DNA from: Blastocladiella emersonii ATCC 22665
Lineage: Eukaryota > Blastocladiomycota > Blastocladiomycetes > Blastocladiales > Blastocladiaceae
Direction: 5' to 3'
NCBI GenBank assembly: GCA_025594325.1
Contig: JANHCV010000013.1
Span: 1,116,001-1,180,000 of the forward strand
Length of the DNA stretch: 64,000 bases
The translations under genes were made by a program, and so were the position numbers. Position 1 is the first letter of the stretch; every line of letters begins with the position of its first letter. Positions 21,401 to 31,721 of this stretch are shown in pieces. The notes beneath the pieces were generated by a model, which was given only the letters and a program-made list of their open reading frames with translations, was not told the DNA's origin and ran no database searches.

Positions 21401-22874
21401 ACGGCCTGCTTGAGCGCCTTGGCGTTGTCGAACGAGCCGACGCCGAAGCCGTTGAGCGCGACACCGGGCGCGGCCGCGTGGAACAGGCCCTGCGCGCCGT
21501 CGTTGCCGAGCGCCGACATGACGACGAGGCCCTTGTCGGCGAGGCGCGACGCCGCCATGGCGGTTGAATAGTCCCAGAAGCTACTTCCACCGCCGAGCGA
21601 CATATTGATGATGTCCATGCCGTCCTTGAAGGCGGCGGTCATGCCCTGCAGGATGAGCTCGGTTGAGGTGCCGCCCTTGCACCCGAAGATGCGGTACGCG
21701 CCGAGCGTCACCTCGGGCGCCGAGCCCGTGATCTGGTCGTCGTTGCCGCCGATGATGCCCGCGACGTGCGTGCCGTGGCCGGCGAGCGCGCAGTCCATGG
21801 GGTCGTTGTCGGGCTTGGGCTTGGTGTTGTCGTCGCCCACAAAGTCGGAGCCGTACTTGACACGGCAGCCGTCGCCGGCGAAGGTCGTGCACTTCTTGCC
21901 GGGCTCCGCGAAGGCGGGGTGCTTCCAGTCTGCGAGCAGGTGATGCGGGGAGTGGTTAGATTCATGGTTCGGGGACAGAGACGAGAGGAGCAGGAACGGC
22001 GAGTCGAGGCTGCGCCGCCGCGGCGTCAGCGCTCGCACCGACCCGTCGCCTCCACCGACCCTCGCGCCACATCACCATGCCGAAGCGAAGGAGGGGCGTC
22101 TTGAGGAGAAGGAGAAGCAGGATCGGCGAGACGAGGCGGCGAGCGGCGGCGGCGCCACGTTGGTCGGCGGTCGGCGGTAGCGCCGACCCGTCGTGTCGCC
22201 TTCACCAACTTCCTCAACACCCCGCGACGTAGAAAAACAGCACGTACCAATGCCAGTATCGATCACACCCACCTTAATACCCTTTCCAGTCACGCCTAAG
22301 AGAGGAGGAAGGGTGGGGAGTGAGCAAGAGTCGCGGGAAGCGACGGGCGCGATCGCGGGCGCGTACCGAGCTCAGCGCGCGCGCGTGCGACACCAGTCAT
22401 GCCGTGGGCGAACTTGAGGGCGGGCTTAGCGTCGTCGGAGTTGCGACCCTTGACGGGGTTGAGCTGGTAGGTCATGATGGGCTGGACCGACTTGACGCCG
22501 GGGGCGGCGAGGATCTTGGCGAGGTCGTCATCGGACTGGACGGTGACGGAGACGCCGTTGAAGACGTCGGTGAAGCGCTTGTTGATGGCGACGGGCAGCG
22601 AGTTCTTGCGGCAGTAGGCCGAGAAGCCGTCGTGCGACTCCTGGCGCTGGGCCGACTCGGCGGGCGCCGTGATGGCGGGGGCCGACTCGAACTCGACGAG
22701 GAAGCGGTTCTTGGCGATGCCGACGTGCTTGGGCAGGTTGTCGGACTGGACCGAGTGGAAGGTGGCGATGCGCGCGTCGCCGAGCTTGCCGGCCTCGGCG
22801 TTGAAGACGAGCGCCGCGGCGAGCAGCAGCGCGAGGAGCACCGACTTGGAGGTGGTGGTGCGGCGGCGCGCCAT
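18460..22874 (-). CDS. Secreted subtilisin-like serine protease with mucin-like tail
   Basis: Five exons on the minus strand: 22874-22367, 22295-22248, 21929-20889, 20823-20724, 20653-18460; all introns GT-AG, phases consistent, 1296 aa. Residues 1-28 are a signal peptide (LLALLLAAALVFNAEA). Residues about 55-150 look like an I9 propeptide. The S8 catalytic triad is Asp182 (GVIDTGID), His237 (GHGTHVAG) and Ser554 (GTSMATPYAAG). A protease-associated (PA) insert lies at about 340-490 (FSFEGKTALLRRGTCAF). After the catalytic domain comes an Fn3-like region (about 600-920), then a Ser/Thr-rich mucin-like stretch with two 23-residue repeats containing GTEPCKTTVVVG, and a Lys/His C-terminus. This is a vpr/C5a-peptidase-type subtilase, probably extracellular and heavily O-glycosylated, possibly wall-bound. 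It is alone in the palindrome spacer, and the palindrome centre (22145) falls in its 318-bp second intron. Confidence 0.92.
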
Positions 22875-24206
22875 GGTGCGTCTATGTCTATGGGCGGGGT
22901 CGATGCGTGGTGGTGGTCGGGAGGGGTGGGGCCTCCGTCTCTAGATGAGGGCAAGAGAGAAGGAGGGCGGGCGGGGGGTCGAGGTCGTTCTTGTACGTCT
23001 GCTCGCTCGCTCGCTCTCGGCCTCGATCACGGCGACCATCAGTCAGTCGAACCGCATGATAGGCGCGGCCCTTGTCCGAAACCAGCACCGAAGAGTCACG
23101 CGGGCCGAGGATAGCGCTAGGCACCCTGCGGGATATGGGGGGCGAGCACTGGACGTGCGGCGGCGCGGCGAGCGGGCGGCCAAAAGTGCTCGCGTGAGCG
23201 TGCGCGCTGGGGCGGGGGCGGGGGCGGCGGGTGGCTAGCTCCATACAAACACCTGATCCGGGCCTGTGGTTCGCTGGACAACAGGGACGAGCGGAGCGCG
23301 CGGAGGGCGCAAGCCGCCGCCCGCGCTCCAGAGTCGTGTGCGCGCGGACTTGAAACCGCCGCGCGCCGGCGTGACTACGCCACACCTCGGCGGGTCGCGT
23401 CACCGCCCAGAACGTCACCGCCGGGATTCCATGATGCTGCCGTGGTCTCGCAAGTCGGAGCGTTTGACGCTGCTCGAGAAGCTCGGCGGGATGGGCATGG
23501 CCTGGCCAAGGTTGCCGTCGACTCGCCGCGGACATGGCCGATGGACGGCGTTCGTGCGAGCATCTGCGGCGTCCCGCTGCCGCCGAGCAGGTGGTGAGCG
23601 AGGTTCCTCACTCAACTGGCCCGCCCACGCACTGCGCCGCGCCGAGCGAGGGCCCACTCTCAGATCCCCGCTCTCACCCAAGTTGAGCTCGATTGCCTGG
23701 CCCACGCCGCTCGCCATCGCCCACCATCGCTCACCATCGTGAGTGAGGCTTCTCGCTCGCCGGCTCTTCGCCTTCGCGGGCGAGCGGTCGGCCAGCGTCG
23801 GAGCGCCCCGGCGGCGGTGTGCTTGTCCCTGGTGATCCAGCGATCCCTGGCCGCCGCGGCGCACAACCACATGAGCGACGCGCCGTTCGGCCCACGCTTC
23901 CCCCTTCCCCAACACCAGATTCGCCGGGACCGGCTGAACGGTCGCCCGATAATTATGTCTCGCACCGTGTCTCGCACCACAGGGACGCGTCGCGCTTCCG
24001 CGTCGTCAGATTTTCAACAACACGATGGAGCAGCGATAACTCTGGCATCGGGAGCGCGCCGTATCGCGGGCAAACTCCCGGGCTATAACCTCAGCGGCTC
24101 GATCTGACGCGAGACGCGTCGCGAGGCGTTGGAGGTGCGAGACGTGCCGCGCGAGACATTCTTGGGTCAATGAGTCTTCCCCCGCTCTCGCTCGCAGTGG
24201 ACCGAA
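22875..24206. other. Subtilase upstream region, no gene recognised
   Basis: About 1.3 kb of GC-rich DNA. Frames on both strands look like shadows. Repeated GCGAGAC words and GAGACGCGTCGCGAG at 24109-24123 suggest a weak relative of the composite site without its E-box. Confidence 0.4.
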
Positions 24207-24610
24207 TCATGAAGTACACATGAAACCGAACAACATCCGCACTCCATGCATTTTGCTCCCTGAGCTCGGGTCTAGGGCAGGAACAGGTCCTCGCCCAAGT
24301 CCCCCTGCCTCGCCGCGATCGCCCGGCACCGCGCTCGCGGACGCCCGGTGCCACTTGCGCGACTCGATTGTGACCGCCGCTGCCTCGGGCTGCGCTTGCA
24401 TACCCGTCGTCGGCGCCGCGTGCACTTTGTACGCTTTGCACTCGCACGCGACGCTGTAGTGCGCGCGCGGGAGCGTCGGGTCCGCGTAGCTGGGCGGGCC
24501 AGGCTCAGGCGACGCGGCAGAGGCAATCGCGGAGACGGGGCGGGGTGCTGCTGTGAGGTCGCGGCTTAGAGTGACGATGTGAGCGGGCGGCGCCGTGAGC
24601 GGGCGGCGCT
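24207..24610 (-). pseudogene. Decayed transmembrane-protein tail (third unit)
   Basis: The minus strand matches the cytoplasmic tail of the gene at 13109: SAIASAASPEPGPPS, ADPTLPRAHYSV, KVHAAP, TIESRKWHRA, VPGDRGE. A short unit (LTAPPAH) is repeated. It is followed upstream on the minus strand by the composite site at 24869 and an FBL-A pseudogene, extending the alternating transmembrane/FBL-A module order into the spacer. No ectodomain or membrane helix is left. Confidence 0.7.
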
Positions 24611-24868
24611 GTGAGCGGACGGCGACGTGGGCGGGCGGCGCTGTGAGCGATGGAGCGGGCGCAGCGATCTGCCTTGGCGACGCGCTACTCGCGCCGGTCC
24701 GCAATCAAGCTGTCAAGCGCGAGCGCGACGGAAAAGACAGTGCCCGTGCCAGAGATGGAGCACAGTGGGGTCGATGAGAAAGTGGGTAAGGCCGAGTCAG
24801 CGGGATCCGCCGACAACGCGGGTGTGACGACCGCTGAGATCGCCGGGGATATATCCGGAAATCATCCT

Positions 24869-24905
24869 CACGTGAGTGGCGCGGCGCGTCTCGACGTGTC
24901 TCGCG
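24869..24905 (-). promoter_or_regulatory. Composite site, long form (inverted)
   Basis: Read on the minus strand: GCGAGACACGTC, GAGACGCGCC, GCGCCACT, CACGTG. It lies just upstream of the decayed transmembrane tail at 24207-24610, the same position as the sites at 16949 and 27341. Confidence 0.65.
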
Positions 24906-25021
24906 GTTTTGCTTCCCGACCCGGTACTCCCCCTATGCGCGATTGCGGTCGGGATAACGATTAGTGTATTCAGACACAGCCTAGAGCCGCTCGATCAAAA
25001 ACGGCTACGACAGCACTCGCC

Positions 25022-26649
25022 TTACACCTCAAGCAGCGTGGCGTTCGCAAACCAAGCTGGCGCAAGCCGCTTAAGTGCCGCGAGCATGAGCAAGCTCTTT
25101 GGCCTGTTCGCGGGTGATAATCTTATCGAGTGAGCCGTCGGGCAGTTTCGCGGAGACGCTCGTGGGTACGGGCGCAAGCGATATGAAAAGCGGGCCCAAC
25201 AGCGCCGCGTCGTGGCGGACGAGCGTGGCGAATGCAAACTCGAGCAGGCCGCTTACTCGATGACGTGACCCGCAAACGTGGTGTGTGGTGCCGTAGCGAG
25301 GAGACTCAATGTCGTCGTAGCCTTCCTCCTCGCTGGGTGCAAATTTGGTCGATATCAGGAAAGCATAAACGAGTCGCGCCATCTCGTCGCCGCGGGGAGC
25401 AGCCGCAACGAGCTGGAGAAATGTCTCGCGCCATGCGGACTCGTACGTCGGCGAGCAGTGCGGGCATTCGTGAAGATGAGACACGATTGAGGATTCGTAG
25501 CTGTCGCGAAAGTGGAAGCGGACCATGGTCATGACACTGACCAGGTGCCCCGCTGCGCCCGTTTCGCGCGCGAGCACGAGTGCTCGATCGCGCAACTGCG
25601 GACGCGAAAAAGTGGCCTCGGCAAGGCAGGCCATGACGTAGGATGTGAGCCTGGACTAGGAGAGGTTTTCGAGCGGCTCGAGCGGGAGACGCCGCTCGAC
25701 GACGAAAAACAGCTCGAGTACTTGACCGTCCGAGTCGCACTCCCCGTCGAGAAAAGCATCAATAAACGAACCGAACCGAAATCCGGTTCGAGTCTGGAAG
25801 GAATCGCTGATCCGCACAATCAGGCTACTGGAGCCCATCGTCTTGGCAAGGTGGACAAGGTTAGGGTCTGGTGCGTCGTTGGATGTACTAGACACGCTTG
25901 CAAAACCTGAGGGTCGCGGTTGCAATGGCGGAAGTTAGATTATAAGGCCAGGATGAGTGAGAGAGTGACCGCGTACCCTCAACGAGAATGTCTTCGAACG
26001 TCGCTGGCGAGACGATCGCGCGAAGCGCTCCAGCTTCCTCAATCGATTGATACTGGAGCGCATGGGCAAGGATCGCACCAAGTTCACTCGGCCGGAGAAA
26101 TCCGTGAACCACAAGCGGCCGAAAGATTTCGAAGAGGAACCTATCCGGCTCGTAAGTGTCCTGTTCGGTCTCGAACCATCTCCCGATGGATTCACTAGCG
26201 GAAGCTGGGACGTTGGGAAGCAGTGATTGACATATCTTGTCAGAGAAGCGACCAACGAGCCCGGCGAGAGTGAGTGCTTCATGCTCGCCGAGACGGTTGA
26301 CGAATTTGGTCATCAGCGCGCTTGGAACTTCGCAGTTGGAGGAGAGGATTGCATCCATCGTACCCACAATGTCCTGCGTCACCACCGAGCGTTCGGAGAC
26401 CCTGTAGAGCATGAGTTCGGAAGCGACTGGTAGGGAGGCAAACTCGAGGACTCTCGCTGGGTGGGCGTCAAAGCGAGACGTGAACAGGAAGTTGAGCGGG
26501 ACGACCTTCCAAAACGTCACAGCGACGTAGCCGAGGAAGTCGGCCAAGCAAGGCTCGAACGCCAATTCGGCTGCGGCATCAAAGATTTCCTCGAGAAGCG
26601 TCTCGTCATCGTAATTAAGTTGTCCAACAAGACCCAGGGTCGACCAAGC
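25022..26649 (-). pseudogene. Decayed FBL-A copy, nearly full from mid exon 1
   Basis: Exon 1 starts abruptly at the fusion with transmembrane-tail sequence (26649) and runs through CLADFLGYVAVTFWKVVPLNFLF and LRPSELGAILAHAL to a GTACGC donor. Exon 2 runs from VSSTSNDAPDPNLVHL to LKRLAPAWF. It carries a TAG between PLENLS and SRLTSYVMACLAEA, where the intact copy has a His codon, and a frame offset near the end (AHARGT then LLMLAALKRLAP). The CPHC pair is kept. It is the undeleted counterpart of 17641-18160. Confidence 0.8.
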
Positions 26650-27019
26650 TCGAAGCGGGGCGCTGCTGTGCGGTCGCGGTTAGCGCAGTGAACTGTGGAG
26701 CAGGCGGGGCGGGCGGCGGCGGGACGCCGCCGCGGGTGCGGAGCTCAGTCTTAACCGCGTATTTCTCACGCGGGTACATGTCGAGGTCGGTGAGCGTGAT
26801 GGAGAGGGCGGTGCATGATCCGAGCGCGGCGTACATGAGAAGAGCGAGTCCGATTACGGGCCCCAAGACGTTGCCCGATGACCATTTGAGATCTGCTTGC
26901 AGCGTAGGTCTGCCATCGCCGAGCCCGTCGGCGAGAGCGCAAGGCTGTGGCCGCGACCGCGATGGCGTCACACACTTAGCCGAGCCGTTTCCCTGGTCCG
27001 TGGCGAGCCCCGCATCCAC
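26650..27019 (-). pseudogene. Decayed transmembrane-protein copy (right arm)
   Basis: Mirror copy of 17271-17640 with the single known arm difference at 26688. Confidence 0.75.
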
Positions 27020-27064
27020 CGGTGCCGCTATTATGCGAGCCCCGCGTCCACCGATGCCTTTATC

Positions 27065-27135
27065 ATGTTCGCGTCAACCGCGTACGCTTCCGCACCGACC
27101 GGCAACGAGCCGTGCCAGGCGACCATCATTGAGCC
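27065..27135 (+). pseudogene. Scrap of subtilase tail repeat (right arm)
   Basis: Mirror copy of 17155-17225; reads STAYASAPTGNEPCQATIIE on the plus strand. Confidence 0.6.
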
Positions 27136-27307
27136 TGCGCCTGTGTCACTGCGATCGGGCCACGACGCCCGCTGTCAGCGGCGCCTACGTCAAGGCGAAT
27201 TCGCTGCTGAACCAAGCTTTCCAAGCACAATTCGGGGTTTTTGTTCGGTCAGTGGTGCTGACCCATTTCCGGCCGATCGAGTGAGAAAGTATCCGGCCAA
27301 TATTGCT

Positions 27308-27341
27308 CACGTGAGTGGCGCGGCGCGTCTCAACGTGTCTC
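27308..27341 (-). promoter_or_regulatory. Composite site, long form (right arm)
   Basis: Mirror copy of the site at 16949-16982. Confidence 0.65.
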
Positions 27342-27562
27342 GCGCTTTCAACTGTTCACCCGCTCTGGAGGTGGCCTGACCTCACTAATCTGCGCGTACC
27401 TCGCGGAACGTGACGAGAGGATTATATAATCAGTCGCAGGAGAGAACGCATCGATCATTCGCGACAACGAAGACGTTTGGTCAACGGCTCAGGCAGCTTC
27501 GCGCCGACGTAACACGGGAGCGGCGCTTCTTCCCGCAAGTTAGAGCATGATCAACGAGTAAA

Positions 27563-29886
27563 CTATTGGCGTGCGACATCACGGACAGGCATTTCGGCCT
27601 TCGCAAAATGAGTCGGCGCGAGCCGCTCGAGCTCCGCAAGGTGGCCTTGTTCGATTCCGAAAGTACGGGCATATCGCTCAACGAGCTTGACGGTCATGAA
27701 ACCATCGAGCGACCCGTCCGGCAGCGTCATGGAAATGCTCGTCGGGACGGGAGCGAGAGCAAGAAAGAGCGGCTCAAGCAGCGCCGCGTCGTGGCGGACG
27801 AGCGTGTCGAATGTAAACTCGAGCAGACCGCTCGCGCGGCGGCCTTTGTCGCAACCATGGTCGTGGGTGGGATCGTATCGAGGGTACGTGTAAGGATTTG
27901 ATCGGTATCCACCAGGAATTATCGTGTCCAAGAACGCGACAAGAAGCTGCGTGAATTCCGCACCGCGGGGAGATAACGCGACGAGCGCAGGAAATGCCTC
28001 GCGCCATGCGGGTTCGTATGTCGAAGAGCAGTGTGGACATTCTTGTAGTTGGGACATTAATACGTTTTCGTACCGGCCACGAAACTGGAAGCGGGCCGCG
28101 GTTGCGGCGCTGACCAAGTGTCCCGCGGCGCCCGTTTCGCGCGCGATCTCGAGAGCACGATCCCGTAGCTGCGGCCGCGAAAAGGTGGCCTCCGCGAGAC
28201 ATGCAATGGCGTAGGTCGCAGGCCAAGAGTGGGAAAACGCTTCAGGCCGCTCGAGCGAGAGGTACCGCGCAACGGTTGAAAGCAGCTCGAGCACTACGTC
28301 GTCCGAGTCGCGTTTTCCGTCGAGGAAAGCATCAATGAACGAATCAAATCGGAATCCGTCCGGTGCGCGGTAGCAATCACTGATCCGCGAGATGAGAGAG
28401 CTGGAGGCCGTCGCCTTAGTAATGTCAGCAAGCGCCGAGTGCGGTAATGTGCCAGCTTGAAGCTCGTTCGCAAAGGCTGAGCAGGGCGTAGAGTGAGTGA
28501 ATAGGGCAGGCGTAGAGTGAGTGAATAGTCAGACATGAAAGTTGGATCGGGTTATCGAAGCGACCGCGTACCTTCCAATAGAGTGTCGTCCCACGCAGCT
28601 GGTGAGACGATTGCGCGAAGCGCTCCAGCTTCGCCTTCCCGGCCGACCACGCGTGCAAGGATCGGACCGAGTTGAAGTGGCAGAAGAAACCCGTGGACGA
28701 CAAGCGGCCTGAACGTTTCGAACAACAAAGGTCCGGCGCGCATGGTGTACGTGAATTGAGCTCCCTCGAACCAGCTCCAGATCGATGGACCGACCGACGC
28801 GTGCTCCATCGGAGACAACGACGCGCATATTTTGTCTGAGAAGCAATCGACGAGTGCAGCAAAAACCAGAGCCTCGTTCTCGCTGAGATAGTTCACGGCC
28901 GAGGACATGAGCTTGTTTGGAACGTTGCAGTCGCAGGAGAGGATTTCCTCCATCACGCCTGCAATGGAGTCAATCGGGTCGGAGCGCTCGCCAAACATGA
29001 ACTGGGTGACCGGTAGCAGCGACAGGATCTCGAGCACCCGCGCTGGTCGAGTGCCGAAGCGAGCGGGCGACGTGAACAGCAAGCTGAGCGGAAGCGGCTC
29101 CCAAAACGCGGCAGCAGCAAAAGCAAGAAAGTCAGCCAAGCACGAGCCCAATGCCGAGTCGGCTGCGGCATCAAAGATGTCGCCAAGGGCTTCGCCGTCG
29201 TCATAGCCGACCGGGTCAAGGAGCCCGAGAATCTCCCAAACCCGCAGCGGGAGCAAAGTCTTGAAGAGATGGGGCCAGCGAGATTCGATTTCTGTCAGCA
29301 GATACTCGAGTAGCGTGCAGTTGTTGAGCGTGACGGCGATCGCCAGAATGCGGACAATGACATTAGTCGGGAAACTGTAGAGTGAAGCATGCAATGATCG
29401 GACAGATAAGCCTTCTGCAAGGTCGCTGAGAAAGGGGCCGAGTTCGTCGGCGGTCCGTCTGGAAAGCTGGGCGTGGGCGCGGGAGCTGGCACACGAAAAG
29501 ACGGCGCGAAAGAGGGTGTCGACGCGGGTTTGGAATGAAAGTAGCGCTTCGACGTCGGAGGTGTCTTGAACGACGTCAGCGAGCTGACAATCAAGCTGTG
29601 CGGCTGCACGCGCCAGGATCGTCGATCCGTCTGGCAACTCGCCAAGACTTAAGTGCTCGGGGTCTCCGTCAAACAAGCGCCCGATCCGAATGAGCTCCCG
29701 CGCCGTCCATGTCGAGAGCACCACTGCGTCGCAAGCGACGCGAGCAAAGACTCTTGACGCGGCTGGGACATCGGGCCGGGCCAGCGCGAGCTGCAGGACA
29801 GCGGCAACCAAGTCTGCCGGGAGCTCGGGCAAGGATAAACAGCGTCTGTTGGATGATCCGTGGTCCAAATGCATCAAGTGATTCAT
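27563..29886 (-). CDS. FBL-A family protein, intact (right arm copy)
   Basis: Minus-strand exons 29886-28572 and 28476-27563 with intron 28571-28477. The protein is identical to the 742-aa left-arm copy in everything compared, including the F-box-like start, the phase-1 intron and the CPHC motif. Having two untouched copies while all other FBL-A sequences in the window are broken fits arm-to-arm gene conversion preserving function, or a very recent duplication. The transmembrane gene lies 195 bp upstream in the same direction. Confidence 0.85.
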
Positions 29887-30080
29887 GGCCGAAGGCATCA
29901 TGTGGCGGCGTGCCGAGCTCATTGCGGAGAGTCGAACGAAACGCGCCGAGTTCGCACAGGAGACTTGGCGTTCAGCGTTAGCGTTGCGCCTCCGCCCTCC
30001 CCTTCGCGCTTCCGCGACTTAAACTAGCGACCCTTGCTATGAAAATACTCTATGTATGCATTCGTTCTAGATGCTCCGTT

Positions 30081-31181
30081 CTAGGGCAGGAACAGGTCCT
30101 CGCCGCGATCGCCAGGCGTCACGCCGACCAACGCCCGGTGCGGCTTGCGCGCCTCGATCGCGAGCGCCGTCCCCGCGGGCTGCACCGGCATGGTCACCGG
30201 CGCGGCGGCGTGCACGTAGTAGACCTTGCTCTCGTACACGCCACTGCTGCGCGTGCGCGGGAGCGTCGGGTCCGCGGGGCCAGGCGAGCTCGGGTCGGGC
30301 GCCGCGGTGGAGACGGCGGAGACGGGACGCAGCTGTGCGGTCGCGGGAGGTGCCGTGAGCTGTGGAGCGGGAGGTGCCGGCGGCGGCGGAGTGATGCCGC
30401 GGGTGCGGAGCTCGGCCTTGGCAGTGTGCCGCCCGCGCCGGTACATGGTGAACCCGACGAGCACGAGGAGCAGGGCGGCGACGGCGCCGAGTGCGGCGTA
30501 CATGATGCTGGATGAAGAAGCCACCGAGTCGTTCGGGACGTTGCCCGCCGACGCCTTGGGATCCGCCGCCAGTGGCGTGGGCGTGACCGATGCTGAGCCC
30601 GTCGGCGCAGCCGTACGCGTCGCCGAGACAGTCGTGGACGTACGCGAGACCAAAGCTGAGACTGTAGCAGTCAACACGGGCGGCAGCGACACGATCGCGG
30701 GCGAGAAGGGCGGGCAGGCAAACTTAAAGTCGTAGTACGCCGGGCCCGACGGCGGGTTCGTGGCAGCAATCTCCTTGAGCACGCACCCCGCAAACGCCGA
30801 CTCCTGGTCCTGCACCCACGGCCCAAACTGGCTGCTGCTTCGAGCCCCGCTGCGCGAGTACTCGTAGCCATTGTACGCGAGCCGCGTGAGCCCGTCCTTG
30901 TCCCACGAGACGTCAAACGACGTGAGCCCGCCCTCGCTCACAAACACGTTGGACGGCGGGCGGACGCGGCTGCTGGTGCAGTACGCCTCGAGCGACGTGA
31001 TCACGTCGCCCGTCCACACGGGGATCAGACCGGCGAGGATCGAGTCGTCTTTGCCGTCGACGCAGTGCACGCGGCTGATGCTCGAGCCGACCTCTTGCCC
31101 CGCGGTGGACGGCCGCAGCGATGCGGGAATGTCGCCGATCCGCTTCGTGCGCGGCTCGTCGAGGCGGTCCGTGGACGACAT
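30081..31181 (-). CDS. Single-pass transmembrane protein (right arm copy)
   Basis: Mirror copy of 13109-14209, 366 aa: Cys-containing N-terminal half, Ser/Thr stalk, membrane helix at residues 226-247, Arg-rich stop-transfer and proline-rich tail. The same doubt about the missing signal peptide applies. It lies directly upstream of the right FBL-A copy. Confidence 0.7.
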   Translation of the reverse strand: MSSTDRLDEPRTKRIGDIPASLRPSTAGQEVGSSISRVHCVDGKDDSILAGLIPVWTGDVITSLEAYCTSSRVRPPSNVFVSEGGLTSFDVSWDKDGLTRLAYNGYEYSRSGARSSSQFGPWVQDQESAFAGCVLKEIAATNPPSGPAYYDFKFACPPFSPAIVSLPPVLTATVSALVSRTSTTVSATRTAAPTGSASVTPTPLAADPKASAGNVPNDSVASSSSIMYAALGAVAALLLVLVGFTMYRRGRHTAKAELRTRGITPPPPAPPAPQLTAPPATAQLRPVSAVSTAAPDPSSPGPADPTLPRTRSSGVYESKVYYVHAAAPVTMPVQPAGTALAIEARKPHRALVGVTPGDRGEDLFLP

Positions 31182-31372
31182 GGCGGGCTGGCTCTAGTTA
31201 AGGCTGGCGTGAGTGAGTTCCATCCGAGTTATCCATGAGCTGTGCATACGTGTTGAAAGAGCCGATCCGATGAAGGGAGAGAGCGTGGGTCCGAGGGCCG
31301 TCAACGAAGCGAGCACGTTTGCTGCGGAGTGAAGTGCGCCCACGCGGGCCACTCCAAGATCACATCTCGCCC

Positions 31373-31721
31373 GAGCAGCAAACCGCCGACAACGCCCATC
31401 TGTCCAGTTTCTTCCGTTTCTTCCTGAGATCGTGTGAACCGGCATCACATGGCAAGGGGACGGCGCGCTTGCGACATAAAAGTCGCTTGTGCGGCTCGCT
31501 CGACGCCGAAGTTTGTCGGGCTTTGCGGCCAACCTTGACGCTTGTAGCGCTGTGGAGCACTTGTCTTGTTCGCAGCGCTGATGCGGACAAAAAACTACGA
31601 TGACGAGGGAGACGTGTCGCTCATGTCAACCGGGGTCAGCTGACGAGAGGCAGGAAGCGTTCACAAGCGAAGCGGTTGGCGCGAACGCGTCGCTCGGCGT
31701 TCGTTGTCTCTCGCCCCGTTG
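31373..31721. other. Bidirectional intergenic region at right arm edge
   Basis: Counterpart of 12547-12917. The first 35 bases beyond the arm align with the left side with mismatches, after which homology is too low to follow by eye until the ankyrin-like coding region. Confidence 0.45.

Larger units (their letters stand above)
26515..31372 (-). repeat. Right arm of large inverted repeat
   Basis: Mirror of 12918-17775; see that entry. The one difference found by eye (26688 against 17602) changes Asn to Thr in the decayed transmembrane copy. The inner end at 26515 lies inside the FBL-A pseudogene, exactly where the left side begins its deletion. The outer end grades into a mismatched but homologous flank. 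Confidence 0.93.

Noticed and set aside
22888-24107. Several 100-200 codon frames upstream of the subtilase
   Set aside because: Arg/Ser/Pro-rich, overlapping on both strands, no motifs.
12918-31372. Palindrome as a pure assembly artefact
   Set aside because: The arms differ by a substitution, and diverged homologous genes flank both ends, which a mirrored misassembly would not create. Not fully excluded without reads.
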